From Helochares maculicollis (lineage: Eukaryota; Arthropoda; Insecta; Coleoptera; Hydrophilidae): DNA of 48,407 nucleotides. Every line of letters starts with the position of its first letter. Within the stretch, counting starts at the first letter, position 1. The position numbers were made by a program, and so were the translations under genes. Of the stretch, positions 21,292 through 34,890 are shown in pieces. The stretch covers positions 1 through 48,407 of the forward strand of contig JAWQRO010000216.1 of assembly GCA_033557835.1 (NCBI GenBank), given 5' to 3'. Under the pieces are notes generated by a model that was given only the letters and a program-made list of their open reading frames with translations, did not search any database and was not told the DNA's origin.

Positions 21292-24099
21292 TACTAGAGA
21301 CCTGGTGCAAGTCATTAACATTTAACAATCTCTTGTTATATTTGCTCTACTTTTATTTATGCTATGGTACAAGTAGGCTTTCGAAAAGTTAGGCAACTGA
21401 TAATACATATTAATAATATTAATAGAGTAAGTACTCTAATTAAAAAACGCATATTTTAATTCTTTCATATCTTCTGCAGATCATAAAATTTATAAACATA
21501 TTTGTAGTAAATCCCGTTCTAATATAGCATTCTCTAATTTCTGACACCTATAAAAATCTAAACTAAGTGGATAATTTACCTAACAGTTTATAGGTATGAC
21601 TTTTACGCCAAACCTTATACTATGTTATCAATATTTCAATGTTTCTAAAGTACTACAAATGCAACATGATTTAAAGATACTTCACATACAGTTGCAATTA
21701 GGCGAAATTTTGTTGAAAATAAGCACTACAGATACTTTAATCTTAACTTTAAATGCGAATTGTTATCTGAAATGTTACTGGGCATGAATTATACTAATAA
21801 TTTTATTACAAAATGGTAAATTGCTGCTTAAAGTAAGAATTTCAATATTTATATTTGGAAGCAAAAGCAAATGTATTAACAATGGCTTTACGTCAGATCT
21901 CAACTTTACTAGTTATGGGATCATATCTCTGATAGAGTCTAGTGTGTTTTTGTTGGTTAAAAATATCCGAATCCTTTTCAAACTTGATTGACGTGAGGTG
22001 TTTCATTCTTTTAAGTTAATTCCGTTGTAAATGAACGAATGCCTGCTGAATTTTTGTTAAACACTCGTTTTCAGTTTGGTGGTTGGACAACTATGTACAA
22101 CCCAGTTGCTTTTTATAGCCACAAAGTATTTCAATTATATTTGCCCCGCATTTAACTTTTGGTTTTTGCTTATACAATTATAATATATTTTATATGTATT
22201 TTATAGTAGACCGCATTAACTTGTTGTAAGTTGTCCCTACTAGATAATTTATTTCAGCTCATATGCATTTCTAAATATATTTATTACAGCTAGTATTCGA
22301 AGTAGGATTATTTTGTAGTTTGACACTGTAACTATAGAAACAAAATCACTTGATATCATTATAATATAATGCATTGCTTAATTACTATTGAGTTTTCGAC
22401 AAATAATGATTCAAATTTATACTTCCTTCAGGAAAATATTTTTGTTAGAGAAAATATAATAATTGTATGCTGGATTTATTCGTTTTAGTACTGAATCAAT
22501 TTACTGATCCAATTCAGAAATTTAAACATTTGGAAAAACGATTTTAAACTTATATTTTCCATCGTGTTTATTCCTTATCGAGGGATGATCAAGAAAGTGG
22601 AGCGAATCCCCAGTAAAAGAATATTATTAGGATTTTAATGATTTTTTTATAATCTACAAACACAGAGCTTATGAATCAATTTACTACTGATCATCATCTT
22701 TTAGCAAACCCATTTAATATTTGCCTAATCAATATATGAGCTGTTTGTAATTAATATGCTAAAATATAAATATCGCGGTTGAAATATGTAGGCTAGTAAT
22801 TTAAGAATATACATTGGATAATTAAAGTACGTTACAAAATAAATATATTATTGGTTATTGTGAGATTTTTCTTCCTGATTTTAATTCAAAATTGAATAAA
22901 CATTTTCCTCCATCTGCAGCTGTAATTTTTTGCACTTGAAGCTTTTTTGAAGAGTAGTCCAGGCCTTCGCTTAAATTTTATTATTTTGTTTACTTTAAAA
23001 CTATCGATTCATTTTGATTTCATACTCTACAAGCTCAGTGAATTCCATGTTAGTACAAATGTGATTCAATAGGGCATGAAAAATTAAATTAAATATAAAT
23101 TAAATACATTTCATTACTAAACTACTAAAATAAAAACTAAGCATACGTCGAGGATCTTATCTCCCCTCTTGAAATTTATTGCATTTTTCAAAGTTTTGTT
23201 TATTAATTCATTTTTTTATACGTACATCTGAATTAAATATAGGCAAGAAGGTGATTGTTTCAAATAAATAGCTATACAGTGTCATGAATTCAACAGTAGG
23301 CATATTTTCTGCTGGGTGTTTTGGATGCTTCGATCACTACTTACTAAGCTACAAATCTCATTCTCCATTAAACATTAATTTTAGTAGTCATATCAGAATA
23401 TAGTTTTGAAGTTTAGTGAATTACAACACACGCACCAAACAGTGAAACATTTAACCTAGCAGTGTATTGTTACAAGAAGCTAAATAACTTTATTGGAGCA
23501 AATAAATCTGAAAAGCTGAAACCAACAAAAATTTTGTTATGGTTTCCTGCTTGCAAATAACTAAATTATAATATATAAAAAATGTAGCATCCTTCAGTAG
23601 TAGAATAATATTATATAAGAATTCCTTGCATAAAGTCTAAAGCATAATGTCAACTAAAGCTACGGGGTAAAGACCTATTTCCTCCTCTTCAACAAGAAAT
23701 ATTAGACCAGATTAGAGTCGGGATGTACATAATATTTCATGCGAATTAGATAAAACTCAAACAGGATTAAACATCCCTGCCAAAATTATTGTAGATTAAG
23801 ACTGACATAGGAGAGGCTATCAAATTTAATAGTATCCCCTATCTATGTACATTTCATTATTTCCACATCAACTATAATAACAATAAGGGTTACTCCAATA
23901 GATGACGTTGTTTATTTCAAAAGGGTTTCGCGTAATTATCCGCTTTTATCTGTATTCGTAAATTGTATGTATGTCATCCCCATTTCTCGTATTTTTATTA
24001 AGAGATTGATAATTTGCTTTGAATTCCAACATCGTTACTCATTTTCCTGAAAGATGACAACAATACGAAAGTAATTTTAAAAGTTATTTATATGCGATG
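21292..24099. other. AT-rich intergenic DNA, no gene seen
   Basis: Bases 21292-21302 form the tRNA leader (minus strand GGTCTCTAGTA). Beyond that, only short frames without motifs and no recognisable repeat ends. Confidence 0.6.
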
Positions 24100-24900
24100 T
24101 AAATATTTTTGTGGCAGTATTATGAGGGCAGTTAATGGCTCGTGAGTGAGCAGCTCTTATGACTCTTTGGTATGTGCTTGCGCTCTTTAGACCAAATGAC
24201 TCACATGCGGGGAAACTTCTCATCTTCCACATAGAACTACTTACTGCAGCATATTACAAGTATAGTTTTAATGATGACTAACTATTCCCTGTTCTCCTTC
24301 AGGCAATTGCAACTGCAAGACCGTGTAAATAAAGCAACTCACATCAAGTAATTCGTAATTACATTTCAGGTAATCTAATTTTGCTGATGGGTCCACGGTA
24401 AGTATCATGGACAAATTAGCATTCATGTGTTCATGTCTTAGGTTTTAATTTCCTAATGGACTTACATTACACTATACCGAACGCTAAAGTTTAAAGAAAA
24501 CTCAAAGGTGGTTCTCGTAAAATTTTTCTATTCCAGTTGTAACTCCAATAAACTGTTGTTAACTAAAAGCAATCCTCTACTCTCCAGGAAATGAAATCTG
24601 TTAAGTAACATCTCATTAGTTTTTCCGACCTATTCAAGAAAAATGTAGAGAAAGAGAGCTCAACGTTTGTGATGTCTGTATGTTTATAGGCGTCCCGAAG
24701 CATCGCGGCGAGCGCCGGCGTATTCATAGCCGTCCTTTGGCGGCAAGCTTGGAAACTCCGACCAACTCAACAGCATAGTCTTGTGCGTGCTTTTATTCGC
24801 GAAGCTCGGAAAGGCCAATTCCAACCACCTGTCGCATTTATCGCGCTCCTCGCTCCTCTGCTTAATGAAAACTTCCGAACAATTAAACTAGCAGTAGCCA
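24100..24900. promoter_or_regulatory. CpG-rich non-coding island, candidate promoter or enhancer
   Basis: 24690-24860 is among the most GC- and CpG-rich stretches of the window (for example GCATCGCGGCGAGCGCCGGC), and 24130-24240 is also mixed in composition. No frame above 60 codons is open. On the plus strand, CATTTCAG ending at 24369 and GGTAAGTAT at 24397-24405 bracket a 28-nt segment (24370-24397) that could be a tiny 5' UTR exon. The receptor exon downstream needs at least one upstream exon if its acceptor is real. A promoter or leader exon for that gene is possible but unproven. Confidence 0.25.
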
Positions 24901-27900
24901 AAGTGCCAAGGAATTGCTTTATCGTATTTTAAATCTTGGATTTAAAAGTGTCAAAACTGCCAGTCACTTTCATCGTGCCCTCACCAAACCAAAAACTTTT
25001 AATAAGTGTTTTCCTATGATACCGGAGCTTGAATGGGGTAATTGTTTTTCAATGAAACTTTTTTAATTGGGAGCACCCTTTGTCCCATTTGCAATTTTAA
25101 TTATTTTTTTACGTAACGAGGATGTAATAGCGAAAGTTTTTGCAGACGCCCTAGAACTTAAAAAAACTAATTTGCGTTTGATAAATGTCCTAAAAACATA
25201 TTATTAGGCCACAAAATCTATTACGAATCAATTATTGTAAAGGTTAAATTATATTTCAAATTAAAGATGTTCACTGGCATTTTCGCTTTGACAAAATAAA
25301 TTAATCCATGTATAGACCTACTCTCATGGCTCGTATAATTTAATTTTGCGATACTAGAAATTTTGCTGATTAAAATTAGAGTAATATGAGTTACATTGTT
25401 ACAAACGTTCAGTTAAAACGATTCTGCTACGTCAAAAAAAAAACAAACTGTAACTACAGGAAAAACAAATTTTCTGCAAACAGGTTTTTCTAGAGCACTT
25501 GCTTAGTTTTCTGTAAAGGCTTCAAATTTGCGCATTTATCATAAAAATGTTGTGCAACAGCACTATAATGATTAATTTTACACAGAATCAAGCTACCCAA
25601 TTTTAATTCTAAATCCGCTATTATTATTATAAAACTAGTATTTATCAAATGCGACATTTATAAGCTGTAAAATTTGTTATGACATGACCGTAATTTAGAA
25701 TTTATTATTTTCGCCATTTACATTTTATTATTTTCGCGATGCAGAATTTATTATTTTACGTATTTCAGAATTTATAGCACAAATAATGTAAAATTGGCCC
25801 TGAATTTTAATTCCAAATTTATTATAATCATAATGATGAGCTTTTGTCTGCCAGCGTGTTCATTATAAACTCATATATTTGTATTCAGAGTAGTTTATTT
25901 CATTTGACCACCGCTCGCCTGAAACTGTGTAGCATAGAGGTAGAAGCACGGAGCGATAAAATGAAAAGCCCAATTTGCACCGACACTAATATGAAATGAA
26001 CTACTAACAAATGTGTGCATTTGTTTATTATTACTATTTTCATTTTGGTATGTTTGTAGGAATATATAATTCGAATAGGTGTTTATTAATTCCGGGATTT
26101 ATAAAAAAACCTTTATTTTCGCTTGGAAATTATAATTTTACTAGAGATGAATTTTGTGGCGAAACAGCCGTAAATATAGTAAATTTTGTCTACACACTTT
26201 TTTTGCTCTTTATATAAGAACAACTAATACCTTGACGTGAAATATACCGGAGGATATATTGAGCCGGGGAAGAAATACACATTTACATATAGAAAAATCC
26301 ATTTCCTTTGCATAATTATTAGCCATCTACAATGTCTAGCTAAAATTTATTTTGTAGTAGGTACAAAGATTGTACAAGCAAACAATTAAATAAAATTATT
26401 CTGAATATAAAAAAGCACTATTAGCATCAATTTGAGGAACTGCGTAGCTTTGAATGTGCTTTCAAACTAAACGTAACTTTGTAATAAAATCCTCATGTTC
26501 AAGTGCAAATAAACCGTTTTAAAATTATGCAAATTTAATCAATATATAAATATAATAATCTAACAGTCCCAGCTTTAAAACAAAATACACCTAAATCAAG
26601 AAACAAGACTCGTTAAAAAATCTGAAGTGGCTTCTCACGCTCCTTCACTTAAATTATTACATATTAGAATCCAGTTTATTTTCACAAATAGTAAATTTGC
26701 CATAGTTTTGGTTGCCTTGCATATAAGGAATCTTCTTTTTATATATTCTTAAATTTATAATCCTGTCTAGTTCTTGCAGACTAGTTCAGAATTTAAACTT
26801 GCAAATATTTTTCTGACTTGTTTTAAAGTTAAATTACGCACTGTTCAAGAGACTGTTAAAGTTTTCAGCATGTGTTAGTCTGTAAGTATGCCTGACGCTT
26901 GATTTTGGATAGAATTCATTTTCAGAAGCATTTTTGAATGATGAACATGAATTATTTTCTTAATTAGTCACTGGAGATTTTTACAAAAAATGTTCTCAAG
27001 TTTTATGTATCGTTGCATTACAATGTTTTGTCATGCATTAAGTATCACCTGTACGATTTATTTTGTGCAATTGTGGTTTTAGTCAAAATTTACTTTCGCG
27101 TTTGATTTTCAAACTTTAAATTTTCTTTGCAATTACCTTTGTTAATAGTTTTCAAAATACTTAAGATATTTTTGTGCTGTAAATAGAATATCCTATTACT
27201 TTAGGCAAACGCTATAAATTATATAATACTATTTTATATTCACTACAAAAAAAGGTTAGCTCCTTGTACAATTTATTGAAACTTTCATTGGCTTTTAATT
27301 TCACCTTGAGTTTGAAACAAAATGTTTTCAGTAGATTTTATTTCAAACTATAATAAAAGTATTTCGTAAGAAAATTGTAATAACCTTACCATCTCTCGTC
27401 GCATTACAATTGGTTTTCTATTCTTGTAAAGTAACGTTGCTCAATCTTTAGACTAATTACAATTTAAAAATTTTCGTTTTTTTTTTCTATACATTTTGTA
27501 TACCATATAGTTTATTTTTCATTTTATGATTAAATTTTAGTATATTGTTTATGTCTTTCCTCAGACTCAATTCGAAATTTAACTGATTTTCATATACCAA
27601 ATTTTGGTTTTTGAACTCAAGTAATTTTGATATTCTAATGTACCACAATTTAAATCATTTTCTATACAATGCTGCATAATTTTTGCAAATTTAATATTTT
27701 ATAGAGAGTTTAAATATTTCTTTTACCAGACCCTGCATGTTTCAATTATGCTAATACAACTTCAACAGTGTAAGTTAAGGCAGTTCATATTTTTATGAAA
27801 GTGACATAAAATCTCAGTGTTTACTATAGATATTAAACACGTTTGTTTTTAAATTTAAGGAACTGCTATTTTGATAGTAATTTGAGTCGTGTATGACAGT

Positions 27901-30900
27901 AAATATATCTGTCGATATTATTTCGACTAAGTATATAAAAAACACATATAATTGTTACAAATTTTTCATTTTAACAAAACATGTCTAAAAATCGTGTCCA
28001 TTTTCATCTTCGTTAATGCTATCTGTTAGAACTCAGCAATATGTATAACGAAAAAATGTCAACTGAAAGTACTAAAGGGGAAATTATATTAGATTTCTAT
28101 TTTTCTTGTTTCTCTAAACTAATGTACGGAAATGTCGCTACACTCTTTCATATTTGATTCCATAAATGTTAAATAAGATACTATTCATATACAAGTAATG
28201 TGGGAGGAAATGTCATTTTGTCGATAAGCTGATTCGAAATATTAAAGAATTTCAAATGCCTTACTTAGAGCTAAATGTAGTATTTATTAACTTTTAATGG
28301 ATTTTAAAGTACGTTCCAAACTCAGTGTCATTTTAAGTGTCAAGGCTCTTACCACTTATATATGGGACATATTTAAATAGATCGATTTATTCATTAGATA
28401 TATACATATAAAATACTATAAAATCGCATATATAATCATGCAAAAAATTATTCATTTTTATTATACTTCGTAAATATTAAGTTTTAAAATTTTCAGTTTT
28501 TACACAGCAATTATTCAGTTGGGGTCCATATAAATATTTAATTGCCAGCTTGCACAACAGCAAAACTAGTGGCTAGCAACGTTATGTATATAATGTAAAT
28601 AAAATAAATTTTAAAGTAGTTGTTTATTTCTATTAACCTAGCACATTTTAGTTATTGTAAATAAAAGCTTTAAGTTAACAATGAGAGTACTTGTATGGTG
28701 CCTATATCTTAATTTATGGAATGATAAATTTAGTTCTACTTGCAAGAAAAACTAATTAACTAACAGTTAAAAACTGGTTAATTTTCGGATATTGAACACT
28801 ATAAAATTGGCAGATGTGTTATAATAAGTGTTTGAGAGAGATAAGTTACTGTTATTGGGTAATGTCCAAATTAGTATCAAGTTGAGCTGAATTTTATATA
28901 ATTTAAATGCAAAATAGTAAAATGAGCTTCTTCTTATCTTTTATGTATTATAGTAATTCACTAAATCTTATAACTTCGCAATTTGTCAAGCGTTTAAGGA
29001 AATTGTGTACAAAATATGATTCGACAACTTCTCTAGCACTCCACAAATTTATGCGACTAGTATTTATAACTGTTTTATAAATTATTGCTTCATTTAAAGG
29101 TAACAAGAGATTTCGTAATAGGATAGAAATTGTATTACGAGGAATTGTTCTAGAAAACTATGTAATCTAATTTCCGTATGCCGCTTCTACCCTATTAGAA
29201 AGAAAAGTAACTGTAATTTTGCAGGTATAATTTTATTTGAATTACGCTCTATTAAGTTATACTATGTTTTAAGCAAAAAAATCATATTTCAGAACATATA
29301 ACAAAAAATGGTTTTAATGTTGTATATAAAATGAGTAGAAAATATCTTCAAGCAATAAGTCCTATATTAATGTTGTTGCCTCTTGAATATGGCTTACTAT
29401 TTAAACATCCACTTAATAATTAAATTTCTTGTTTTCTATCTACGTTTCATTTTTTAACTACAAACGCAAAAAGCCTGCAAGTAATATAGATTGGCTATAT
29501 TTTTAATGTAATATTTTCTTTTTTGTTCATACTAACGATTTTCCAAGCTACTAGCCTTTATTTTTGTTTCATTCCATAAATTAGTTGATAACAGTCCACT
29601 AGACATATTCAAATTAAACATTATAACTACGACAGTGAAAATAATAAATTTTGACAAATAAAGTTCGAAACGGTATAAATATTAACGATGGAATCAGTAA
29701 GAATATTAATATCAATTAAAAACTGCTTTCGTGTGTTACTAAATAATATTTTTTAGTGAAATGTTTATTTTAGTATAATGCCATATATTTTGTTGTGAAA
29801 TTTAACCATCGAGAAAATATTTGAAGTTAAATACTTCAATTAGTACACCTGCAATTATTGGGGCATATATTTATAATCTAGCAAGTTAGTGACAAGGAAA
29901 CAAAAATATTATCAGTTTGCTGAATTTCATAGTTAAATTAATGTGTAAAACTTTTTTTCTTCGTAATTTTTGCAAATGCTGTAGTAAAAAATATGGTTAA
30001 TAGACCCCATTGTAAATTCACAAGTATTTAATGTAAGTGTATATAACAAATCCAAAACAACATTTATACTATTTACATGAATATACCAAGTTTGCAGCTA
30101 AAGATTTTGAAATATACTTAAATCAATTAAATCGTCAGCGCAGTATATATGTCAATATTTCAGTTATAAATAAAAAGCAACCTATTTTAGTGTAGACAGA
30201 TAATTTTAGAATTTTATTGTACTATTGAGGACTTTTGTCACCTTACTTTGTTTTCAGAACATTTTTTGAATTTATGACATTTTAATGAGTGTTATCAAAG
30301 GTGTTCTGAAATTGTATATTCATGTTAACTAACTACTACGAAATAATTTTGCTTGTTAATCAACTAGAAGCCTTGCAGTCAATCGATACTATAATAACAC
30401 AAAATCATTGGAAATTTGCACAGAACATTGGTTTATTAAGTTGCGAAATGCAAACTTTGCTAAATGTTGCAAGAGAATAAACAGGTTTAACTGCCAACTG
30501 CGGAATAAAACATATTCAATTTCTGATTTCCTCTTATTATTTCATAGATTTCTGCTTTAATTAATGTATAGATTTTAATTATTAGAACCAAACATGTATT
30601 GATAAAGTACAAGTGAGATATTTAATTGCTTAGTCATTTTTCAAAAATGAACGGTAAAATTAGCTTATAGCAAAAATTTCATTATTATAATTAAAATATA
30701 AACTAATTCATATATTTATCCATTTTTAACATTCGTACTTAAACGGTTTTGGCATTTATTAAAGCGGACTGCGTTTAGTATATAATGTAACACTAGTTAT
30801 TTGTAATGGGAATTTATTAAAATATAAGATTAAATCGTAATAATATCAATAATTTACAATTTTATAACGCGTATAGTGATTTCAGCAGCTACAGTAAACA

Positions 30901-33879
30901 AATCTTAAAACATATTTGATATTTGATTATGTCAAATACAATTACGTTTGGTCGATTAAAATCGAATTAGTATGAAATAAAAAAGGGGACTGTAGAATTT
31001 CTTTAACTTATTTTTAATTAAATGGCAACGTTCTTTGAAACGTGATAATATTTTCTTCAGCAGCTATACATTGATTACTTTGTTGGAAACTTATAATATA
31101 TAAAATAAAAAATAAAATAAGGGCTACATAATTCCATATATTGAATCAACTAACCAATTATAAAAATAGATTTGCTAGGTAATCGATTATATGAATTGAA
31201 CTTGTATTGCTAGAGTACCGCGTTTCACAATAATATTCTGTATCAACACAAAATGATAAATAATTGGGGAATTTTTACTGTGAAATATAATACATCTAAA
31301 GAAAGATGTGCAAAATTTCTCGGAGAAAACTGCAAGAAAAACTAATATTGGCTAGACTACTATAGTTTAAGTAACAATGAATCTTATTTTTGAAATTGTG
31401 CTGTCAGCGCAAAATAAAGAGCTATGAATTTGACGGTCTCGTATAAGAATATAAATGGAAATAAAAAAAAAGTACTCGATCGCCTTTATTTTCATTTAAT
31501 CAATTTATGCAAACGTAAAGTTTAGTCAAACGCATCTAAAAACTATGCGCAATACAATACACAATATTCCAAACTTCCTATTTAACTATTGCCATTTTGT
31601 TCAAATTTGTAGATTTTAAAAAAATATTTCAAATAATTAATTATATAGTATTTATGAATACGATTTGATTCAATTGTAATGGATAGCCTTGCTACATACC
31701 AATGATGTGTGTGATTGTAAAAGGGTTCGTTGATATAAACTACGTTAGCAGAGTTGCAAATATAAATGTCAAGGGAATTTTCATGGCTGAATTGGACACA
31801 AAGGGTCATGTTGTATATGTTGTGTGCAAAGTGAAAAGGGGTATGTTTGCAATATCTTTCAAACAATTCTTCCAGCAGGTAACAATTTAAAAAATAACAA
31901 AGAATAATTTTTGATTTAAACGCTGCTTCTTATTTGCATTTCTGCGTTGTGTAAGAGTTTGTTTGTATTTTATTTATACACCACGATATATAAAATCCCT
32001 CTGGAATCTCGTTGTGCTATAATTGGAGCGCCCTGAAGTTAAACATATATTCTCACGACATTGGAAGCCAATACAATAATAATACTCAATAATCAAAATC
32101 CTCTGCGACAATTATTGTATGTTTTTTATGGCAAAGGCAATAGTTATGTAAAAAAATTCAATTTTGATCATGTTCTGGTAATGTCTATGTAAGAATAAAA
32201 TATTGCCTAATACTAATAATAGAAATAAAGTAGGGATTATGGGATACAATTTATATTCCTATATTAAAATTTGAATATATTTTTACTTTCTGTAATTGTC
32301 TGTATATGTGTGTGTAATGTACACTGTCTTGTAAAAATGAAATAATCCTGTTTTCTAAACTTTCAAATAAAGCTTGATGCTAAATTGACATAATTATACG
32401 TGCAATTTAAATGACATTTAATGCGCAACAAGTGTTATTTTAGGCATTTTGCTCGTTACCTTAAGCACTACAAAACAAAGTTCTGTTAATTTTGAGAGAA
32501 AACTATATTTTTGACAAAAAAAAGGTTTTATTTGCATTATATAAATAAGTGTGCTAAAAGCTTATGTGGAATAATTTTACAACGAACAACTGTTAAAGGG
32601 ATGATACTAAAAAAAGCAAGTATTAAAATATTTACGACCAAAAGGTCAGTCAATACACCAGTCTTTGGACTATTTATTTTTTCATTTTTGATAACCTGTG
32701 TCCAAAATTCGATCAGGTAAACTAATATCTAGCTTTACATAACAAATATCCATACTGGCATTACTTTTACTGCGCTGTATTCCAGTCGTTAGTCGTAAAA
32801 AGCAACATGGTATTATTTCCATACAAGTGATATATTGAGGCACAAATTGAGTACTGAACTTATTGGAAATTGTAAATTTGCAAGTAGACGTACATAATAT
32901 TCCTTATTTGTAGCGAATCAGGACGAAATAAATTTTCCAATATATCCAGCAACTTTATTACAATTTCGGCTTTTCAGCCAGTTGAAGCACCATATTGAAA
33001 CATGACATAGGCATACAAATATATGCTCTAAGTTGAAATTAAGTTTCATGTGTAATTTGCAATATTTCACTAGCTATTCATTCCAAACAAGTAAAGCAAT
33101 ATAAATCCACCTTGAATCGTCTAGTTTTCATACATAATAGGAACATACGTGCATAATATCTTTCTATAATTACAACTTGTTGCGTCATTCGTACCAACCA
33201 TCGGCAATTACGTCTAAAAGCGTGCATTATGAAGGCATAATCTTTCATTTTCTACAGTATCATAAGCCCCCTTTTATAGAAAGGAACATAGAGTACATGG
33301 AAGTTCGAATAAAATGAATTTCTCCACCGAAAAGCTAATCCTTCTAATACTAATTTTTTTCCTTTTAAAACCTTAAGCTCACTGAAGTCGTCGAGCATTC
33401 TTTTTTCGAGACTTCTTCAAAATAAATACTCAGGAAAAATAAAATCTCAACACAGTTCATTATGGTAGATTACGTTAAAATATGAAATTTCCATTTACGT
33501 ATAAAATATTCCAATAGCAAAGATATCAATTTAAATTGGACTTGTTGCTTCAGTTTGTTCTTGGAAAAATTGAGAGACTCCTCCTTTTAATATTGTACAT
33601 AAACAAGTAACATTCTTGTCGTTAAAAGAGTTTGATTGTCTTATAATGTACAGAAAGAATTGTGCATTGCAAGAGAAGCTATAAATTTAAATTGGAACCT
33701 TTTCGATATGAACTGAAAAAGTTTCGTGAGTAATAAAATAGCTTGAAACACCATGACAACTTTCCATTGAATTGATTTAAACAGCATATATCATATTTGG
33801 ACCTGCAAACTGAAATACATGGTTTTTCTTGTCTAAAGTAAGCATTAAGCTTTCATTAATTTTCGTCAGAAATTTTCCG
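24901..33879. other. long AT-rich gene desert
   Basis: About 9 kb with no frame above 94 codons and no protein motif. Low-complexity A/T runs dominate. The only structured element I noticed is the 23-bp tandem repeat at 25696-25780. No RNA gene and no paired transposon ends seen. Confidence 0.6.
25696..25780. repeat. short tandem repeat, 23-24 bp period, about 3.6 copies
   Basis: The units run AGAATTTATTATTTTCGCC, ACATTTTATTATTTTCGCG, AGAATTTATTATTTTACGT and then a partial AGAATTTATAG, starting at 25697, 25720, 25743 and 25767. Confidence 0.75.
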
Positions 33880-34767
33880 AGATAAAATTTTGAACAAATA
33901 CGAACGAAGCTGTTAAAGACGCCCTCTTTTAAACAGAAGATAAGTTTTTAGGATTATCAGGGGCTGCGAAACGCGGGCTCCTGGAATTCATATCGTTGCG
34001 TTACTTTGAGGGTATGAAAGTATTATCGCACCCCAAATATTTGCTCATGTGTTTTTGCAGCCTTTTGAGGTAAAAGATTCATTTCAGTAGCTAAGCTGCC
34101 CCCAATATACTATATTTCTACATTTCAACCGCAGAGAAAAATATTTACCAAACTCGACAAACATAATGGAAAACGTTACTGAAGCTATTGTGTGTGTAAA
34201 TAGAAGAAATAATTGCAAGACGTTCCGATATGTTTTTGCAAATAAGAACTGAAAGCGCTTCGGCGTAGTCGATTATTTATTATTAAAGCAGCTTGATTGC
34301 AATTTATAAATGGGAATGGCTGACCATTTGGAACATTAGAGGTTTTATTTAAACTATTTGGCGGGATTACCATTTGCTTGTATTATATGCTCTATTGGCA
34401 AAATTAACTTGCAGAAAAACCATAATGGATTGTTGAAAATTTAAAATGACGATAAAAATATACTCTCGCCGGGTAGCGTACGATTTAATTGTGTTGAGTA
34501 AATTTAACCGAAAATCCTCTTTTATGTTTATTACAATTATATTTACTGGGCAAATAATATAGTATATATATAGTATATATACATATATTTCTTCATTTTC
34601 AAACAAAAACACACCAGTTGCTCTTCAGGAGGCCAACTTCCACCTAAACAAATTTGTTAATAAATAGAATTTTGGGGTACATAAAATCCAAGAATAGCTC
34701 ACAAACATTGTCTGCACTCTGTAAAATTAATGGTTTAGCGTGGTGTATATGCAAAAGAAGCTCTTGA
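33880..34767. promoter_or_regulatory. non-coding stretch of moderately higher complexity
   Basis: 33890-34130 and parts of 34200-34480 contain GC-bearing words (GGGGCTGCGAAACGCGGGCT) within AT-rich DNA. Overlapping minus-strand frames of 62-81 codons have no motif. A TA-rich imperfect repeat, AGTATATATAT, lies near 34560-34585. Regulatory role is speculative. Confidence 0.15.
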
Positions 34768-34890
34768 GTCGTATATTTTGATGATGCAGAAATCGCACTA
34801 TCCGTCGATGGCGAAATGCATCGAGAAATACTAGAGAATTTCGTGCACCTTGTAATCAAGGAGAAACTACTTTTAGCCTATTTTCATTAA
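34768..34890 (+). pseudogene. possible Ty3/gypsy-like reverse-transcriptase relic (YFDD motif)
   Basis: A 40-codon open segment contains VVYFDD at 34768-34785, followed by IALSVD, then HREILENFVHLV and KEKL. The order Y-x-D-D, an S-x-x-x-x-x-H step, then L-x-x-F-x-x-L and K-L resembles the catalytic YxDD region of Ty3/gypsy reverse transcriptases. No conserved flanking RT or RNase H sequence is visible on either side, so the resemblance may be chance. Confidence 0.22.

Noticed and set aside
31582..31890. Overlapping frames on both strands (94 and 62 codons)
   Set aside because: No motif, mutually overlapping, and typical of chance open frames.
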